Shown here piece by piece: positions 55,373 to 63,942 of a stretch of DNA of 64,000 nt (position 1 is its first letter; every line of letters begins with the position of its first letter). The DNA is from Modestobacter caceresii (GTDB lineage: Bacteria > Actinomycetota > Actinomycetes > Mycobacteriales > Geodermatophilaceae), in contig NZ_JPMX01000008.1 in NCBI RefSeq assembly GCF_000761485.1, positions 17,902 through 81,901 of the forward strand. Reading direction: 5' to 3'. The notes beneath the pieces were generated by a model that was not told the origin of the DNA, searched no databases, and saw only the letters and a program-made list of their open reading frames with translations. The position numbers were made by a program, and so were the translations under genes.

Positions 55373-56278
55373 TCAGTCGCGCGACCCCGAGGCGGCCGAC
55401 CCGGCCCAGCGGGCATCCGCGACGCAGGAGCGGTTGTGGTCCAGGTCGTCCTCGACGTACTGGGTGAGCACGACCCGGCCGCCGTCGACGAGCGGCTCGT
55501 CGGCGCAGTTGGCGACCGCGCCGCGGATGCTGCGGGCGCCGGCCAGCCAGCTGTCCAGCCCGTGCAGGCTGCTCCACGAGGGCACGTCACCGACGATCTC
55601 GCCCCACTGGTAGCCGGTCGAGTAGAGCCCGACCCGGCCGCCCACCGACTCGAGGTGGTCGGTCATCCCCTCCAGGGTGGCCCGGTTGTTCCGCTGCGCC
55701 GCGGCGCCGTCGGTCTGCCAGGTGTTCATCGTCTCGACGTCCAACCACCAGCGCAGGCCGACGAGGTCGGCCGGGTCCTCGATGGCGGCGTCCCCGTCGA
55801 GGTCGCCCAGGGTGTCCAGCACGATCCGGACGTCGTTCTCGGCCCGTTCGACGCCGTACTCGTAGGAACAGGCAGCGCTGTTGCCGCCGTCGCACGCGCC
55901 GTAGCGGTTGACGCCCCGCGACGGCCAGGTCGTCACCTGCTCCCGCACCTCGCCCGGGTTGGCGGTGTTCACGTACAGCTGCGCCCGTGGCTGGGCCGGC
56001 TCGGCACCCGAGGAGTCGTTCGCCCACTCCCACTGGTCGGCGAGACAGGGGTTCTCCGTGGTGGCGATGCCGCCGTTGACGCCGATCACCGCGAACGCCG
56101 CGTCGTCGGGGAGCGTCCGGTCGCACTGGGGGTACGAGACGTCGTACCCGACCGTGCCCTCCACCGTGCTGCGCAGCTCGGGACGGGGCTCCTCGGCCGA
56201 GGCGGTCGCCGGTGCGCCGAGCACCGCGGCGCCGACCGCCGCCGTGGCCACGACGGCCGTCCGCAGGATGCTCCGCAT
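55373..56278 (-). CDS. secreted DUF1906 glycoside-hydrolase-like protein
   Basis: The 301-aa protein has a signal peptide (AVVATAAVGAAVLGAPATASA) and a barrel domain with VGYDVSYPQCDRTLP, FAVIGVNGG, LYVNTANPGEV and WWLDVETMNTW, matching the DUF1906 / rv2525c-like glycoside hydrolase superfamily. The D-x-E in LDVETM could be catalytic, but some members bind rather than cut. Five or six cysteines suggest disulfides outside. ATG 56278 is preferred to 56299 because the signal peptide begins there. It precedes SCO6745 and CMD on the same strand. Confidence 0.85.
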   Translation of the reverse strand: MRSILRTAVVATAAVGAAVLGAPATASAEEPRPELRSTVEGTVGYDVSYPQCDRTLPDDAAFAVIGVNGGIATTENPCLADQWEWANDSSGAEPAQPRAQLYVNTANPGEVREQVTTWPSRGVNRYGACDGGNSAACSYEYGVERAENDVRIVLDTLGDLDGDAAIEDPADLVGLRWWLDVETMNTWQTDGAAAQRNNRATLEGMTDHLESVGGRVGLYSTGYQWGEIVGDVPSWSSLHGLDSWLAGARSIRGAVANCADEPLVDGGRVVLTQYVEDDLDHNRSCVADARWAGSAASGSRD

Positions 56279-56351
56279 CACATCGACCGTACGCCTCACC
56301 GCGGCCGTCGGCCGGTCACCCGCTGTTCACGAAACCGGACTGGGTAAATGT

Positions 56352-56381
56352 CTGTACTGCGTTCAGCTTCTGCCCTACGGT
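56352..56381 (+). promoter_or_regulatory. TetR promoter with overlapping operator candidate
   Basis: CTGTACTGCGTTCAG (56352-56366) is an inverted repeat, CTGnAC-3-GTnCAG. TACGGT at 56376-56381 lies 6 bases before GTG 56388, fitting a leaderless transcript. The repeat covers about -36 to -22 of that start, where a repressor would block polymerase. Confidence 0.45.
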
Positions 56382-56387
56382 GATCAC

Positions 56388-57017
56388 GTGACCCGATCCG
56401 GACAGGGGAAGACCCCGCACTGCCCGGTCGGTCGCGTGCTGGGCCTGCGGGAACGCAAGAAGCTCGAGGCCTGGCGGACGATCCGCTCGACCGCGCTGCG
56501 CCTGATCAGCGAACGCGGGTTCGACGCGGTGAGCGTGGAGGACATCGCCGCCGAGGCCGGTGTCTCCCGGACGACGTTCTTCAGCTACTTCCGCAGCAAG
56601 GAAGCCGTCGTCTACGACCTCGATCCGCAGGAGCTGCAGCAGTGGCGCGCTCTCCTGGCGGACTGCCCGAAGGGCGAGCCGCTGTGGGAGGCGCTCACCG
56701 GTCTCGCCCTCAGCCTGGCGGAGCTCCTCGCCGACCGCCTGCCCCTGCAGAAGCGGCTGTTCGAGCAGTCACCGGAGCTCTGCGACTCGTCGCGGGACGT
56801 CTGTGACAGCTTCGGGCCCGACCTGCGGGAATGGGTCGCCCGTCGCACCCCCGACGGCGAGGAGCTGCACGCCGCCCTGGTCCTCAACACCACCTTCGCC
56901 GCCTTCAACACGGCGATCGAGGCCTGGGACCCAGACGACTCCTTCGACCACTTCCTGGAACTCGTCCGCGACTGCCTGCGCTGGGCCGGCGCAGGACTCG
57001 CCCGACCCATGAGCTGA
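56388..57017 (+). CDS. TetR-family repressor
   Basis: The 209-aa protein has the TetR helix-turn-helix VSVEDIAAEAGVSRTTFFSYFRSKEA (in pieces: VEDIAAEAGVSRTTFFSYF) at about residues 45-65, and a helical ligand domain ending with a basic tail. GTG 56388 is the first start after the promoter-like TACGGT. The DHA2 exporter begins 176 bases after its stop on the same strand; both are likely regulated by this protein, directly or through the palindrome at 56352. Confidence 0.92.
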   Translation: MTRSGQGKTPHCPVGRVLGLRERKKLEAWRTIRSTALRLISERGFDAVSVEDIAAEAGVSRTTFFSYFRSKEAVVYDLDPQELQQWRALLADCPKGEPLWEALTGLALSLAELLADRLPLQKRLFEQSPELCDSSRDVCDSFGPDLREWVARRTPDGEELHAALVLNTTFAAFNTAIEAWDPDDSFDHFLELVRDCLRWAGAGLARPMS

Positions 57018-57193
57018 CCCGCACCGCTCTGCACCGGCACTGACCCCGCCGGCCTCCCCGACCGCGCACCGCCGCCGGTCGAGCGGGCCCGTCACCTCCT
57101 CCGCACGCGACCGCGCGACGCCTCCGGCCGTGAGCCCTCCCCTGCCCTCATCCCCCTCGTCACCGCGCCCCGCGCGAGAAGGACGGCTCCGTC

Positions 57194-58705
57194 ATGCCCG
57201 CCGACAGCCTCATCCCCCCGTCGAGGTCCATCGACCCCGACGTCCCGCCCCTGCCCGAACCGGACGCCGACGGCCCCGACCCCCGGCGCTGGCTGGCCCT
57301 CGCCGTCATCGCCGTCGCCCAGCTGATGGTCGTGCTGGACGCCTCGATCGTGAACATCGCCCTCCCCGACGCCGGCCTGGACCTGGGCATCAGCGCGGCG
57401 AACATCCAGTGGGTGGTCACCGCCTACACGCTCGCCTTCGGCGGGCTGCTGCTGCTCGGCGGGCGGATCGCCGACTTCACCGGCCGCAAGCGCGCCTTCT
57501 TGATCGGCCTGATCGGCTTCGCCGGCGCATCCGCACTGGGCGGCCTGGCTCCCAACCAGGAGCTGCTGTTCGCCGCCCGTGGCCTGCAGGGTGCGTTCGC
57601 GGCGCTGCTCGCACCGGCCGCGCTGTCCCTCCTGGCGGTCACCTTCACCGACCCCAAGGAGCGGGCCCGCGCGTTCGGCGTCTTCGGCGCCATCTCCGGT
57701 GGTGGCGCCGCGATCGGCCTGATCCTCGGTGGGGTGCTCACCGAGTACGCCTCGTGGCGCTGGACGCTGGGCGTCAACGTGCCGATCGCCCTGGCCACCG
57801 CCGTCTTCGCGATCGGCCTGGTGAAGGAGAGCCGCGCCGCCGGCGATCGTCGCTACGACGTGCCGGGCGTGCTGCTGTCGGCCGCCGGCCTGGTCAGCCT
57901 GGTCTACGGCTTCAGCAAGGCCGCCGAGGAGGGCGTGGGCTGGACCGACCCGGTCACCCTGACCCTGCTGGCCGCCGCCGCCGTCCTGCTGGTGACCTTC
58001 GTGCTCTACGAGCAGCGGGCCAGCCACCCGCTGCTGCCGCTGCGCGTGGTCCTGGACCGCAACCGGGGCGGCTCGTACCTGGTCTTCCTGCTGGTGGGGG
58101 CCGGGATCTTCGCGATCTTCCTGTTCCTGACCTTCTACTTCCAGCAGACCCTGGGGTACAGCCCGCTGGACTCCGGCTTCGCCTTCCTGCCCTTCAGCGG
58201 CGGGATCATCGTGGGCGCCGGCATCGTCTCCCAGGTGCTCCCCCGGATCGGGCCGCGACCGCTGATCATCGGTGGGCTGGTGCTGGCTGCGCTGGGCATG
58301 CTCTGGCTGACCCGGATCGGTGAGACCAGTTCGTACGTCACCGAGGTGCTGCCGGCCCTGCTGGCGATCAGCCTCGGCATGGCGGCGGTGTTCGTCCCGG
58401 CGTCCAGCACGGCGCTGGTCGGGGTGGAGAGCCACGACACGGGGATCGCCTCGGCCGTGCTCAACACCAGCCAGCAGGTCGGTGGCTCGCTGGGCCTGGC
58501 CCTGCTGAACACCTTCTACGCCTCGGCGGTCACCGGGTACCTCGTCGACAACCCGGGTGCCGCGCCGGGCGCCGCCTTCGTGCAGGGGTACCACGTGGCC
58601 TTCATCTGGGCCGCGGTGTTCCTGGCGGTCGCGCTGGTCATCAGCATCGTGCTGATCCGGGCCAAGAAGGACGACCTGCCCGCCGAGATGGTGCTGGCGG
58701 CCTGA
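57194..58705 (+). CDS. MFS multidrug exporter, DHA2 (14-helix) type
   Basis: The 503-aa protein has a Pro-rich start and 14 helices: VIAVAQLMVVLDASIVNIAL in helix 1 with the DHA2 D-x-S-I-V motif, GGRIADFTGRKRAF in loop 2-3, and ARGLQGAFAALLAPAALSLL in helix 4. It exports drugs or dyes with proton exchange. It follows a TetR regulator, the common arrangement for inducible efflux. ATG 57194 lies before MPADSLIPPSRS; a purine-rich stretch (GAGAAGGA) is upstream. Confidence 0.93.
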   Translation: MPADSLIPPSRSIDPDVPPLPEPDADGPDPRRWLALAVIAVAQLMVVLDASIVNIALPDAGLDLGISAANIQWVVTAYTLAFGGLLLLGGRIADFTGRKRAFLIGLIGFAGASALGGLAPNQELLFAARGLQGAFAALLAPAALSLLAVTFTDPKERARAFGVFGAISGGGAAIGLILGGVLTEYASWRWTLGVNVPIALATAVFAIGLVKESRAAGDRRYDVPGVLLSAAGLVSLVYGFSKAAEEGVGWTDPVTLTLLAAAAVLLVTFVLYEQRASHPLLPLRVVLDRNRGGSYLVFLLVGAGIFAIFLFLTFYFQQTLGYSPLDSGFAFLPFSGGIIVGAGIVSQVLPRIGPRPLIIGGLVLAALGMLWLTRIGETSSYVTEVLPALLAISLGMAAVFVPASSTALVGVESHDTGIASAVLNTSQQVGGSLGLALLNTFYASAVTGYLVDNPGAAPGAAFVQGYHVAFIWAAVFLAVALVISIVLIRAKKDDLPAEMVLAA

Positions 58706-58711
58706 CCGCCA

Positions 58712-58745
58712 CGGAGGGGCCGACGTCGCGGCGTCGGCCCCTCCG
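58712..58745. terminator. bidirectional terminator hairpin
   Basis: CGGAGGGGCCGACG (58712-58725) pairs perfectly with its complement at 58732-58745 on a TCGCGG loop, 14 bp. It lies between the MFS exporter and the convergent acetyltransferase. Confidence 0.8.
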
Positions 58746-58750
58746 GTGCG

Positions 58751-59746
58751 TCAGCTGAGCGGGGCCAGCCGCCGGGACCAGGAGACCTGGGTGCGGGCGG
58801 TGGCGAAGCCGAGGCTCTCGTACAGCCCCAGCGCGCCGGTGACGTTCTCGCTGTCGACCTCCAGCCCGGAGGTCTGACAGTCCTGCGCCGCGGCGGCGTG
58901 CATCGCCTCGATGATCACGGCCTTGGAGACACCCCGGCCTCGGGCGGCCGGGAGGACGCCGATCTGGCCGAAGTAGCTCTCCCGGGAGCCGCTGGCCGCG
59001 GCGGTCGCCTCGGAGACGTAGGCCAGCGCGTAGCCGAGCACCTCGCCGTCCTCGACGGCCAGCACCGACAGGTCCGGGCGGAAGGTCCGCATGCCGGTGA
59101 ACATGACCTGCCAGGAGGCGACGTCGCGCTCGCTGGAGCCGTAGTGCTCGGTGAAGGCGGCGTTGTGCGCCAGCCGCACCTCCTCGTCGCGGTCCCAGCT
59201 GAACGGCACCAGGTCGATGCCGTCGAGCGACCGCCGCGGCGGCAGGTCGGTGAGCGGGCGCTCCATGTGGAAGAACCAGCGGACCGCCTCCAGCCCGGCC
59301 CGGCGCACCAGCGCCTCCAGCGAGGGCATCGTCGTGTACACGGTGGCGGTCAGCCGGGCCGGTGACTCCGGGTGCCGGTCGGCGTGCAGCTCCGCGCCCC
59401 GTGCCAGCTGCCAGGCGAGCAGCGCCCGGCCGATGCCGCGGCCCCGCCACTCCGGCAGCACCCGACCCTGCAGGTGCACGCCGTAGGCGTCCCGGAACGT
59501 CGGCGGGGCGATCGTGGTGGCGTAGCCGACGACGGTGCCGTCCGCCGTGCTCACCAGCCGGGTGTCCTGCTCCAGGTCGACCAGCTCGCTGACCCACAGC
59601 CCGGTGAGGTCCTCGGGGGACTCGTGCAGCCCGGTGTCGTCGACCGCCTCGGCCACGGCCAGCAGTTCGGCCACGGCGACGACGTCGTCGGGGCGGATCG
59701 GGCGGGCGGAGAAGCCGTCGGGCAGGGCGAGCGGTGCAGAGTCCAC
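58751..59746 (-). CDS. double-GNAT N-acetyltransferase
   Basis: The 331-aa protein has two GNAT domains: the first has RVLPEWRGRGIGRALLAW (pyrophosphate-binding R-x-x-G-x-G/A) at about residues 100-117, the second has IGVLPAARGRGVSKAVIIEA near 265-284. Tandem-GNAT proteins include mycothiol synthase and aminoglycoside-type enzymes; the local sequence does not match mycothiol synthase closely. GTG 59746 may be leaderless. It starts 12 bases after the amidohydrolase stop on the same strand, so it could be part of that transcript. Confidence 0.82.
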   Translation of the reverse strand: MDSAPLALPDGFSARPIRPDDVVAVAELLAVAEAVDDTGLHESPEDLTGLWVSELVDLEQDTRLVSTADGTVVGYATTIAPPTFRDAYGVHLQGRVLPEWRGRGIGRALLAWQLARGAELHADRHPESPARLTATVYTTMPSLEALVRRAGLEAVRWFFHMERPLTDLPPRRSLDGIDLVPFSWDRDEEVRLAHNAAFTEHYGSSERDVASWQVMFTGMRTFRPDLSVLAVEDGEVLGYALAYVSEATAAASGSRESYFGQIGVLPAARGRGVSKAVIIEAMHAAAAQDCQTSGLEVDSENVTGALGLYESLGFATARTQVSWSRRLAPLS

Positions 59747-59757
59747 GGTGATCAAGG

Positions 59758-60651
59758 TTAAGCGGTGACCCCGAACAGCCGTGCACCGTTGCTCCAGAGG
59801 ACCGCCCGCAGCCACTCCTCCCCCAGGTCCAGCCGGTGCAGCGCGGCCAGCTGGTGGGCGTAGGGGTACGGGATGGCCGGGAAGTCGCTGCCGAGCACCA
59901 CCTTGTCCCGCAGCGCGGCCAGCCGGGGCAGCAGTGCCCGGTCGAAGGGCATCAGCCGCTCGGTGAAGTCGGTGGCGAACATCGTGGTGTCCAGGTGCAC
60001 CCGCTCGTACCGCTCGGTGAGGTCCAGGAACGCCGCGTACTCCGGCATCCCCAGGTGCGCGATCACCAACTGGAGCCGCGGGTGGCGCTCCAGCAGGCCG
60101 GCCATCGGCGCCGGGCCGGTGTGCTCACCGCGCAGCGGCCCGGAGCCGCAGTGGATGACCACCGGCGTGCCCGTCTCGGCCAGCCGGGCCCACACGGCGT
60201 CCAGCAGCGGGTCGCGCGGGTCGAACGAGCCGACCTGCACGTGCACCTTGAACACCCGGGCGCCGGCGTCCAGCGCCTCGGCGACGTAGGCCGCCGCCGC
60301 GGGCTCGGGGAAGAACGTGGCCGACTGCAGCACGGCCGGGTGCTCGGCCGCGAACGCGGCGGCCTCGTCGTTCAGCCAGGCGGCCATCCCCGGCCGGTGC
60401 GGGTAGGGCAGCGTCGGGAAGGCGCGGACGCCGAGCGCCGCCAGCACCGCCAGCCGCTCCTCGACCGGCAACGCGTAGGTGACCGGCCACGGCGCCCCGT
60501 AGTGCGTCTCCGCCTCGGCGAAGTACTGCCACACCTTCGCCTGCACCCGCGCGGGGAGGAAGTGCACGTGCACGTCGACCAGCCCGGGCAGCCCCAGCTC
60601 CCGCCAGTACCTCGGGACGTCGGCGTCGTCGACGGGCGGGGGCACGGACAT
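59758..60651 (-). CDS. amidohydrolase-2 family metal-dependent hydrolase
   Basis: The 297-aa TIM-barrel protein has the H-x-H motif VDVHVHFLP near residues 26-34, VFKVHVQ and VVIHCGSGP with later His ligands, IAHLGMPEY and VVLGSDFPAI with the Asp. This matches ACMSD-type decarboxylases and lactonases. ATG 60651 overlaps the preceding oxidoreductase's stop (TGATG) by one base, so it is coupled. The two enzymes may act on the same compound; its identity is not visible. Confidence 0.88.
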   Translation of the reverse strand: MSVPPPVDDADVPRYWRELGLPGLVDVHVHFLPARVQAKVWQYFAEAETHYGAPWPVTYALPVEERLAVLAALGVRAFPTLPYPHRPGMAAWLNDEAAAFAAEHPAVLQSATFFPEPAAAAYVAEALDAGARVFKVHVQVGSFDPRDPLLDAVWARLAETGTPVVIHCGSGPLRGEHTGPAPMAGLLERHPRLQLVIAHLGMPEYAAFLDLTERYERVHLDTTMFATDFTERLMPFDRALLPRLAALRDKVVLGSDFPAIPYPYAHQLAALHRLDLGEEWLRAVLWSNGARLFGVTA

Positions 60652-61571
60652 CAGATCGTGACGACGACCTTGCCGCGCACGTGCCCCTCGGCCACCAGCC
60701 GCTGGGCGTCGGCGGTCTGCGCCAGCGGGAACGCCTTGGCGATCGCCACCCGCAGCTGCCCGGCGTCGGCCATCCGGCCGAGCTCCTCCAGGTCGTGCCG
60801 CTCCGGACGCACGAAGACGTACCGGCCGCCGAGGTCGAGCACCGCCGGGTCGACGACGCTGGCGACGCGCTTCGGGTCGCGCACCTGGTCGGGAGCGTCG
60901 CCGAGCGCCGGCCCGCCGACCAGGTCCAGGACGGCGTCGACCGGCTCGGACAGCTGGGCGGAGATCGGGCCGGCGTTGTAGTCGAGCACCTCGGCGGCGC
61001 CGGCATCGCGCAGGAAGCCGTGGTTGCGCGGGCTGGCGGTGCCGATGACGTGCGCGCCGAGCGCCGCGGCGATCTGCACGGCGAAGAAGCCGACGCCGCC
61101 GGCGGCCCGGTGCACCAGCACCCGGTCGCCCTCGCCGACGTCGAGCGCCTCGGTGAGCGCCTGGTACGCGGTCAGCCCGGCCAGCGGCAGCGCGGCGGCC
61201 TCGGTGAACCCGAGCGAGTCGGGCTTGTGCGCGATGCACCGCTGCGGGCCGGGCACGAGCTCGGCCGTCGTACCCCATTGGACGTCGTCCCGGCGCAGGT
61301 AGCCGAAGACCTCGTCACCGGGGGCGAAGTCGACCACCGCCGGCCCGACCCGCTCCACGACACCGGCCAGGTCCCAGCCCGGCACGATCGGGAAGTGATG
61401 CGGGAAGAAGCCGGCCAGGCCGCCCTCCCGGATGCCCATGTCCACCGGGTTGACCCCGGCCGCGCGGGTGCGGACCAGCACCGTGTCCGGCCCCACCGGG
61501 GGCTCGGGCAGGTCGTCGCGCAACTGCAGGACCGACTCGTCACCGAACCGGTCGTAGGCGATGCCGCGCAT
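60651..61571 (-). CDS. MDR-family NADPH oxidoreductase (quinone-oxidoreductase-like)
   Basis: The 306-aa protein begins MRGIAYDRFGDESVLQLRD, has GVNPVDMGIREG, VPGWDLAGVVERVG and VLVHRAAGGVGFFAVQIAAAL (NADPH-binding A-A-x-G-G-V-G), the pattern of zinc-independent medium-chain reductases. Residues that bind zinc in alcohol dehydrogenases are missing. It should reduce quinones or enones. It sits between smpB and the amidohydrolase, with a 4-base gap to smpB, so a single transcript is likely for all three. Confidence 0.92.
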   Translation of the reverse strand: MRGIAYDRFGDESVLQLRDDLPEPPVGPDTVLVRTRAAGVNPVDMGIREGGLAGFFPHHFPIVPGWDLAGVVERVGPAVVDFAPGDEVFGYLRRDDVQWGTTAELVPGPQRCIAHKPDSLGFTEAAALPLAGLTAYQALTEALDVGEGDRVLVHRAAGGVGFFAVQIAAALGAHVIGTASPRNHGFLRDAGAAEVLDYNAGPISAQLSEPVDAVLDLVGGPALGDAPDQVRDPKRVASVVDPAVLDLGGRYVFVRPERHDLEELGRMADAGQLRVAIAKAFPLAQTADAQRLVAEGHVRGKVVVTI

Positions 61572-61575
61572 GAGG

Positions 61576-62052
61576 TCAGCGCCGTCCCTTCACGTAGCGG
61601 CCGAAGGCGCGTTCCATCTCCCGGCGGGAGTCACGCTCGGCCAGGTCCTGGCGCTTGTCGTAGCTCCGCTTGCCCTTGGCCAGCGCGAGGGTGGCCTTGA
61701 CCTTGCCGTCCTTGAAGTACAGGTCCAGCGGGACGAGCGTGAGCCCGCCCTCCTTGGTCTTGCCGATCAGCTTCTCGATCTCGGCGCGGTGCATGAGGAT
61801 CTTGCGCTTGCGGCGCGGGGTGTGGTTGGTCCACGTCCCCTCGGTGTACTCGGGGATGTGCACGTGCTGCAGCCACACCTCACCGTCGTCGACGGTGGCG
61901 AAGCCGTCGACGAGGGAAGCGCGGCCGGCACGCAGGCTCTTCACCTCGGTGCCGGTGAGCACCAGGCCCACCTCGTAGGTGTCCAGGATCGAGTAGTCGT
62001 GCCGCGCCTTCTTGTTCTGGGCGATGAACTTGCGCCCCTGTTCCCGCGGCAT
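61576..62052 (-). CDS. smpB: SsrA-binding protein SmpB
   Basis: The 158-aa protein has [37 protein letters not shown] and [17 protein letters not shown], the standard SmpB barrel, and a C-terminal basic tail with [15 protein letters not shown] that reads the stalled ribosome's mRNA channel. It loads Ala-tmRNA into the stalled ribosome. The tmRNA is at 51096-51471, about 10 kb away. The gene precedes the oxidoreductase with a 4-base gap. Confidence 0.97.
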   Translation of the reverse strand: MPREQGRKFIAQNKKARHDYSILDTYEVGLVLTGTEVKSLRAGRASLVDGFATVDDGEVWLQHVHIPEYTEGTWTNHTPRRKRKILMHRAEIEKLIGKTKEGGLTLVPLDLYFKDGKVKATLALAKGKRSYDKRQDLAERDSRREMERAFGRYVKGRR

Positions 62053-62086
62053 GAGGCCAGGTTACCCAGGGGCCGCAACCGATCAC

Positions 62087-62114
62087 GGCGCCTGACCCTC
62101 ACGGGGCAGGCGCC
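62087..62114 (-). terminator. probable ftsX terminator
   Basis: GGCGCCTG (62087-62094) pairs with CAGGCGCC (62107-62114), with CCC/GGG pairing inside. It lies 22 bases past the ftsX stop in its reading direction, so smpB is probably started from its own promoter. Confidence 0.6.
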
Positions 62115-62135
62115 ATGACCGGCGGGCGGCGAGCG

Positions 62136-63020
62136 CTACAGGCGGACGTAGAGCCGCAGCGTCACGTACGCGGCGACGGCGGCCAGGCCCACCCCAGCGG
62201 CCGCGATGATCGGGGAGATCGCGATGATCGCCGACCAGTCGACCGGCGGGATGATGCCCGCCTTGATCGGCCCGGCGAGCGTCTTGTCGACGAACAGGAC
62301 CTTGGTCAGCACCAGACCGCCGATGGCGAGCAGCGCGCCGATCAGACCGGCGAGCGCCGCCTCGAGGATGAACGGCAGCTGGGTGTACCAGCGGGAGGCG
62401 CCGACCAGTCGCATGATGTTGGTCTCGTTGCGTCTGTTGAAGGCCGCGAGCTGGATCGTGTTGGAGATCAGCAGCAACGCGGCCAGCGCTTGCACGAGGG
62501 CCACCGCGAGCGTCCCGTTGCGCGCGCCGTTGAGCAGGCTGAACAGCCGGTCCAGGAAGTCCCCCTCGTCGCGGACCTCGTCCACGCCGGCCTCCCCGTT
62601 GGGGAACTGCTCGGCGATGACCGGGTACCGCTCGGGGTTGACCAGCTCGACCCGGAAGCTCTCCGGCAGCGCGTCCTCAGGGGTGTTGGCGATCAGCGCC
62701 GGCTGCTCCTGGAACTGCTGGGTGAAGCGCTGGTAGGCCTCGGCACGGGTCTCGTAGATGTAGTCCTGCACCTCCGGCGAGGCGTCCAGCTGCGCGGCGA
62801 TCGAGTCACGCTGCTCGTCGGTGACGTCGTCGGCGAGGTAGATCGAGACCTGGATCTTGTCGTAGTAGATCTCGCGCATGTCGCCGATCATGTTGGCGAT
62901 CAGCAGGCCGGTGCCCATGAGGCCCAGCGAGATCCCGGTGGTCAGGATCATCGCGACCGTCATGGTCAGGTTCCGACGCAGCCCGGCAGCCACCTCGGAG
63001 AGGACGAAGTTGACGCGCAT
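62136..63020 (-). CDS. ftsX: cell division protein FtsX
   Basis: The 294-aa protein has one N-terminal helix (about 21-43, AMILTTGISLGLMGTGLLIA), a large outer loop (about 50-170) rich in acidic residues, and three C-terminal helices. The loop regulates peptidoglycan hydrolases such as RipC. The conserved cytoplasmic segment NETNIMRLVGASRWY touches FtsE. FtsE is 57 bases upstream on the same strand, forming the FtsEX ABC complex at the septum. Confidence 0.96.
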   Translation of the reverse strand: MRVNFVLSEVAAGLRRNLTMTVAMILTTGISLGLMGTGLLIANMIGDMREIYYDKIQVSIYLADDVTDEQRDSIAAQLDASPEVQDYIYETRAEAYQRFTQQFQEQPALIANTPEDALPESFRVELVNPERYPVIAEQFPNGEAGVDEVRDEGDFLDRLFSLLNGARNGTLAVALVQALAALLLISNTIQLAAFNRRNETNIMRLVGASRWYTQLPFILEAALAGLIGALLAIGGLVLTKVLFVDKTLAGPIKAGIIPPVDWSAIIAISPIIAAAGVGLAAVAAYVTLRLYVRL

Positions 63021-63077
63021 CAGTTCCCTGTCGTGTTCTGCGGTCCGGCGGTCATCGGCTGGTCAGCGACCCGCACC

Positions 63078-63767
63078 TCAACGACCCACGCCGTAGACGC
63101 CGCGGCTCTGGTCGCGGCTGACGACGCCGTCGTTCAGCTCGATCACGCGGCGCCGCATCGAGTCGACGATGTGGTAGTCGTGCGTGGCCATGACCACGGT
63201 GGTGCCGGTGCGGTTGATCCGCTCCAGCAGCAGCATGATGTCCTGGCTCGTCTCCGGGTCCAGGTTGCCGGTCGGCTCGTCGGCCAGCAGCACCAGCGGC
63301 CGGTTCACGAACGCCCGGGCGATCGCCACCCGCTGCTGCTCACCACCGGAGAGCTCGCTGGGCAGCCGATTCTCCTTGCCGTCCAGGCCGACCATCTCCA
63401 GCACCTCGGGCACGACCCGCTTGATCGTGCGCTGGGGCTTGTTGATCACCTCGAGGGCGAAGGCGACGTTCTCGGCGACCGTCTTGTTGCGCAGCAGCCG
63501 GAAGTCCTGGAAGACGCAGCCCATCGTGCGGCGGAGCTTGGGCACCTGCCACTTGCTCATCGTGTTCAGGTTCTTGTCGTTGACCGTGATGACGCCCTTG
63601 GTGGGGCTGTCCTCCTTCAGCAGCAGCCGCAGGAAGGTCGACTTGCCCGAACCCGAGGAACCGATGAGGAAGACGAACTCCCCCTTGTCGATCTGCATCG
63701 AGACGTCGTCCAGAGCCGGCCGAGGACTGGTCGGGTAGATCTTGGAGACGTGTTGCAATTCGATCAC
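63078..63767 (-). CDS. ftsE: cell division ATP-binding protein FtsE
   Basis: The 229-aa ABC ATPase has Walker [18 protein letters not shown], signature [19 protein letters not shown], and Walker [15 protein letters not shown], then [16 protein letters not shown] hydrolysis drives FtsX. GTG 63767 starts [13 protein letters not shown], the conserved FtsE beginning; longer starts add unconserved Arg/Pro-rich sequence. In most actinobacteria prfB lies upstream; here the next gene seen is a transposase end about 175 bases away, so that neighbour is not visible. Confidence 0.96.
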   Translation of the reverse strand: MIELQHVSKIYPTSPRPALDDVSMQIDKGEFVFLIGSSGSGKSTFLRLLLKEDSPTKGVITVNDKNLNTMSKWQVPKLRRTMGCVFQDFRLLRNKTVAENVAFALEVINKPQRTIKRVVPEVLEMVGLDGKENRLPSELSGGEQQRVAIARAFVNRPLVLLADEPTGNLDPETSQDIMLLLERINRTGTTVVMATHDYHIVDSMRRRVIELNDGVVSRDQSRGVYGVGR

Positions 63768-63942
63768 GAGGGGCCACGGTACCTGCCCGGCGCCGGCGGA
63801 TGATCCGTTCGCCCGGCGCGTCCCGCGACCTCGTGGACGGACAGTGAGCAACGGGCGGCCGGGCCGGCGGTGACGGTCACCCTCCGTGCCACCGGGCCGG
63901 GCTCGGCTGTGGCCGGTCTCTCCCCGGCCCGACTGCGGGGGC

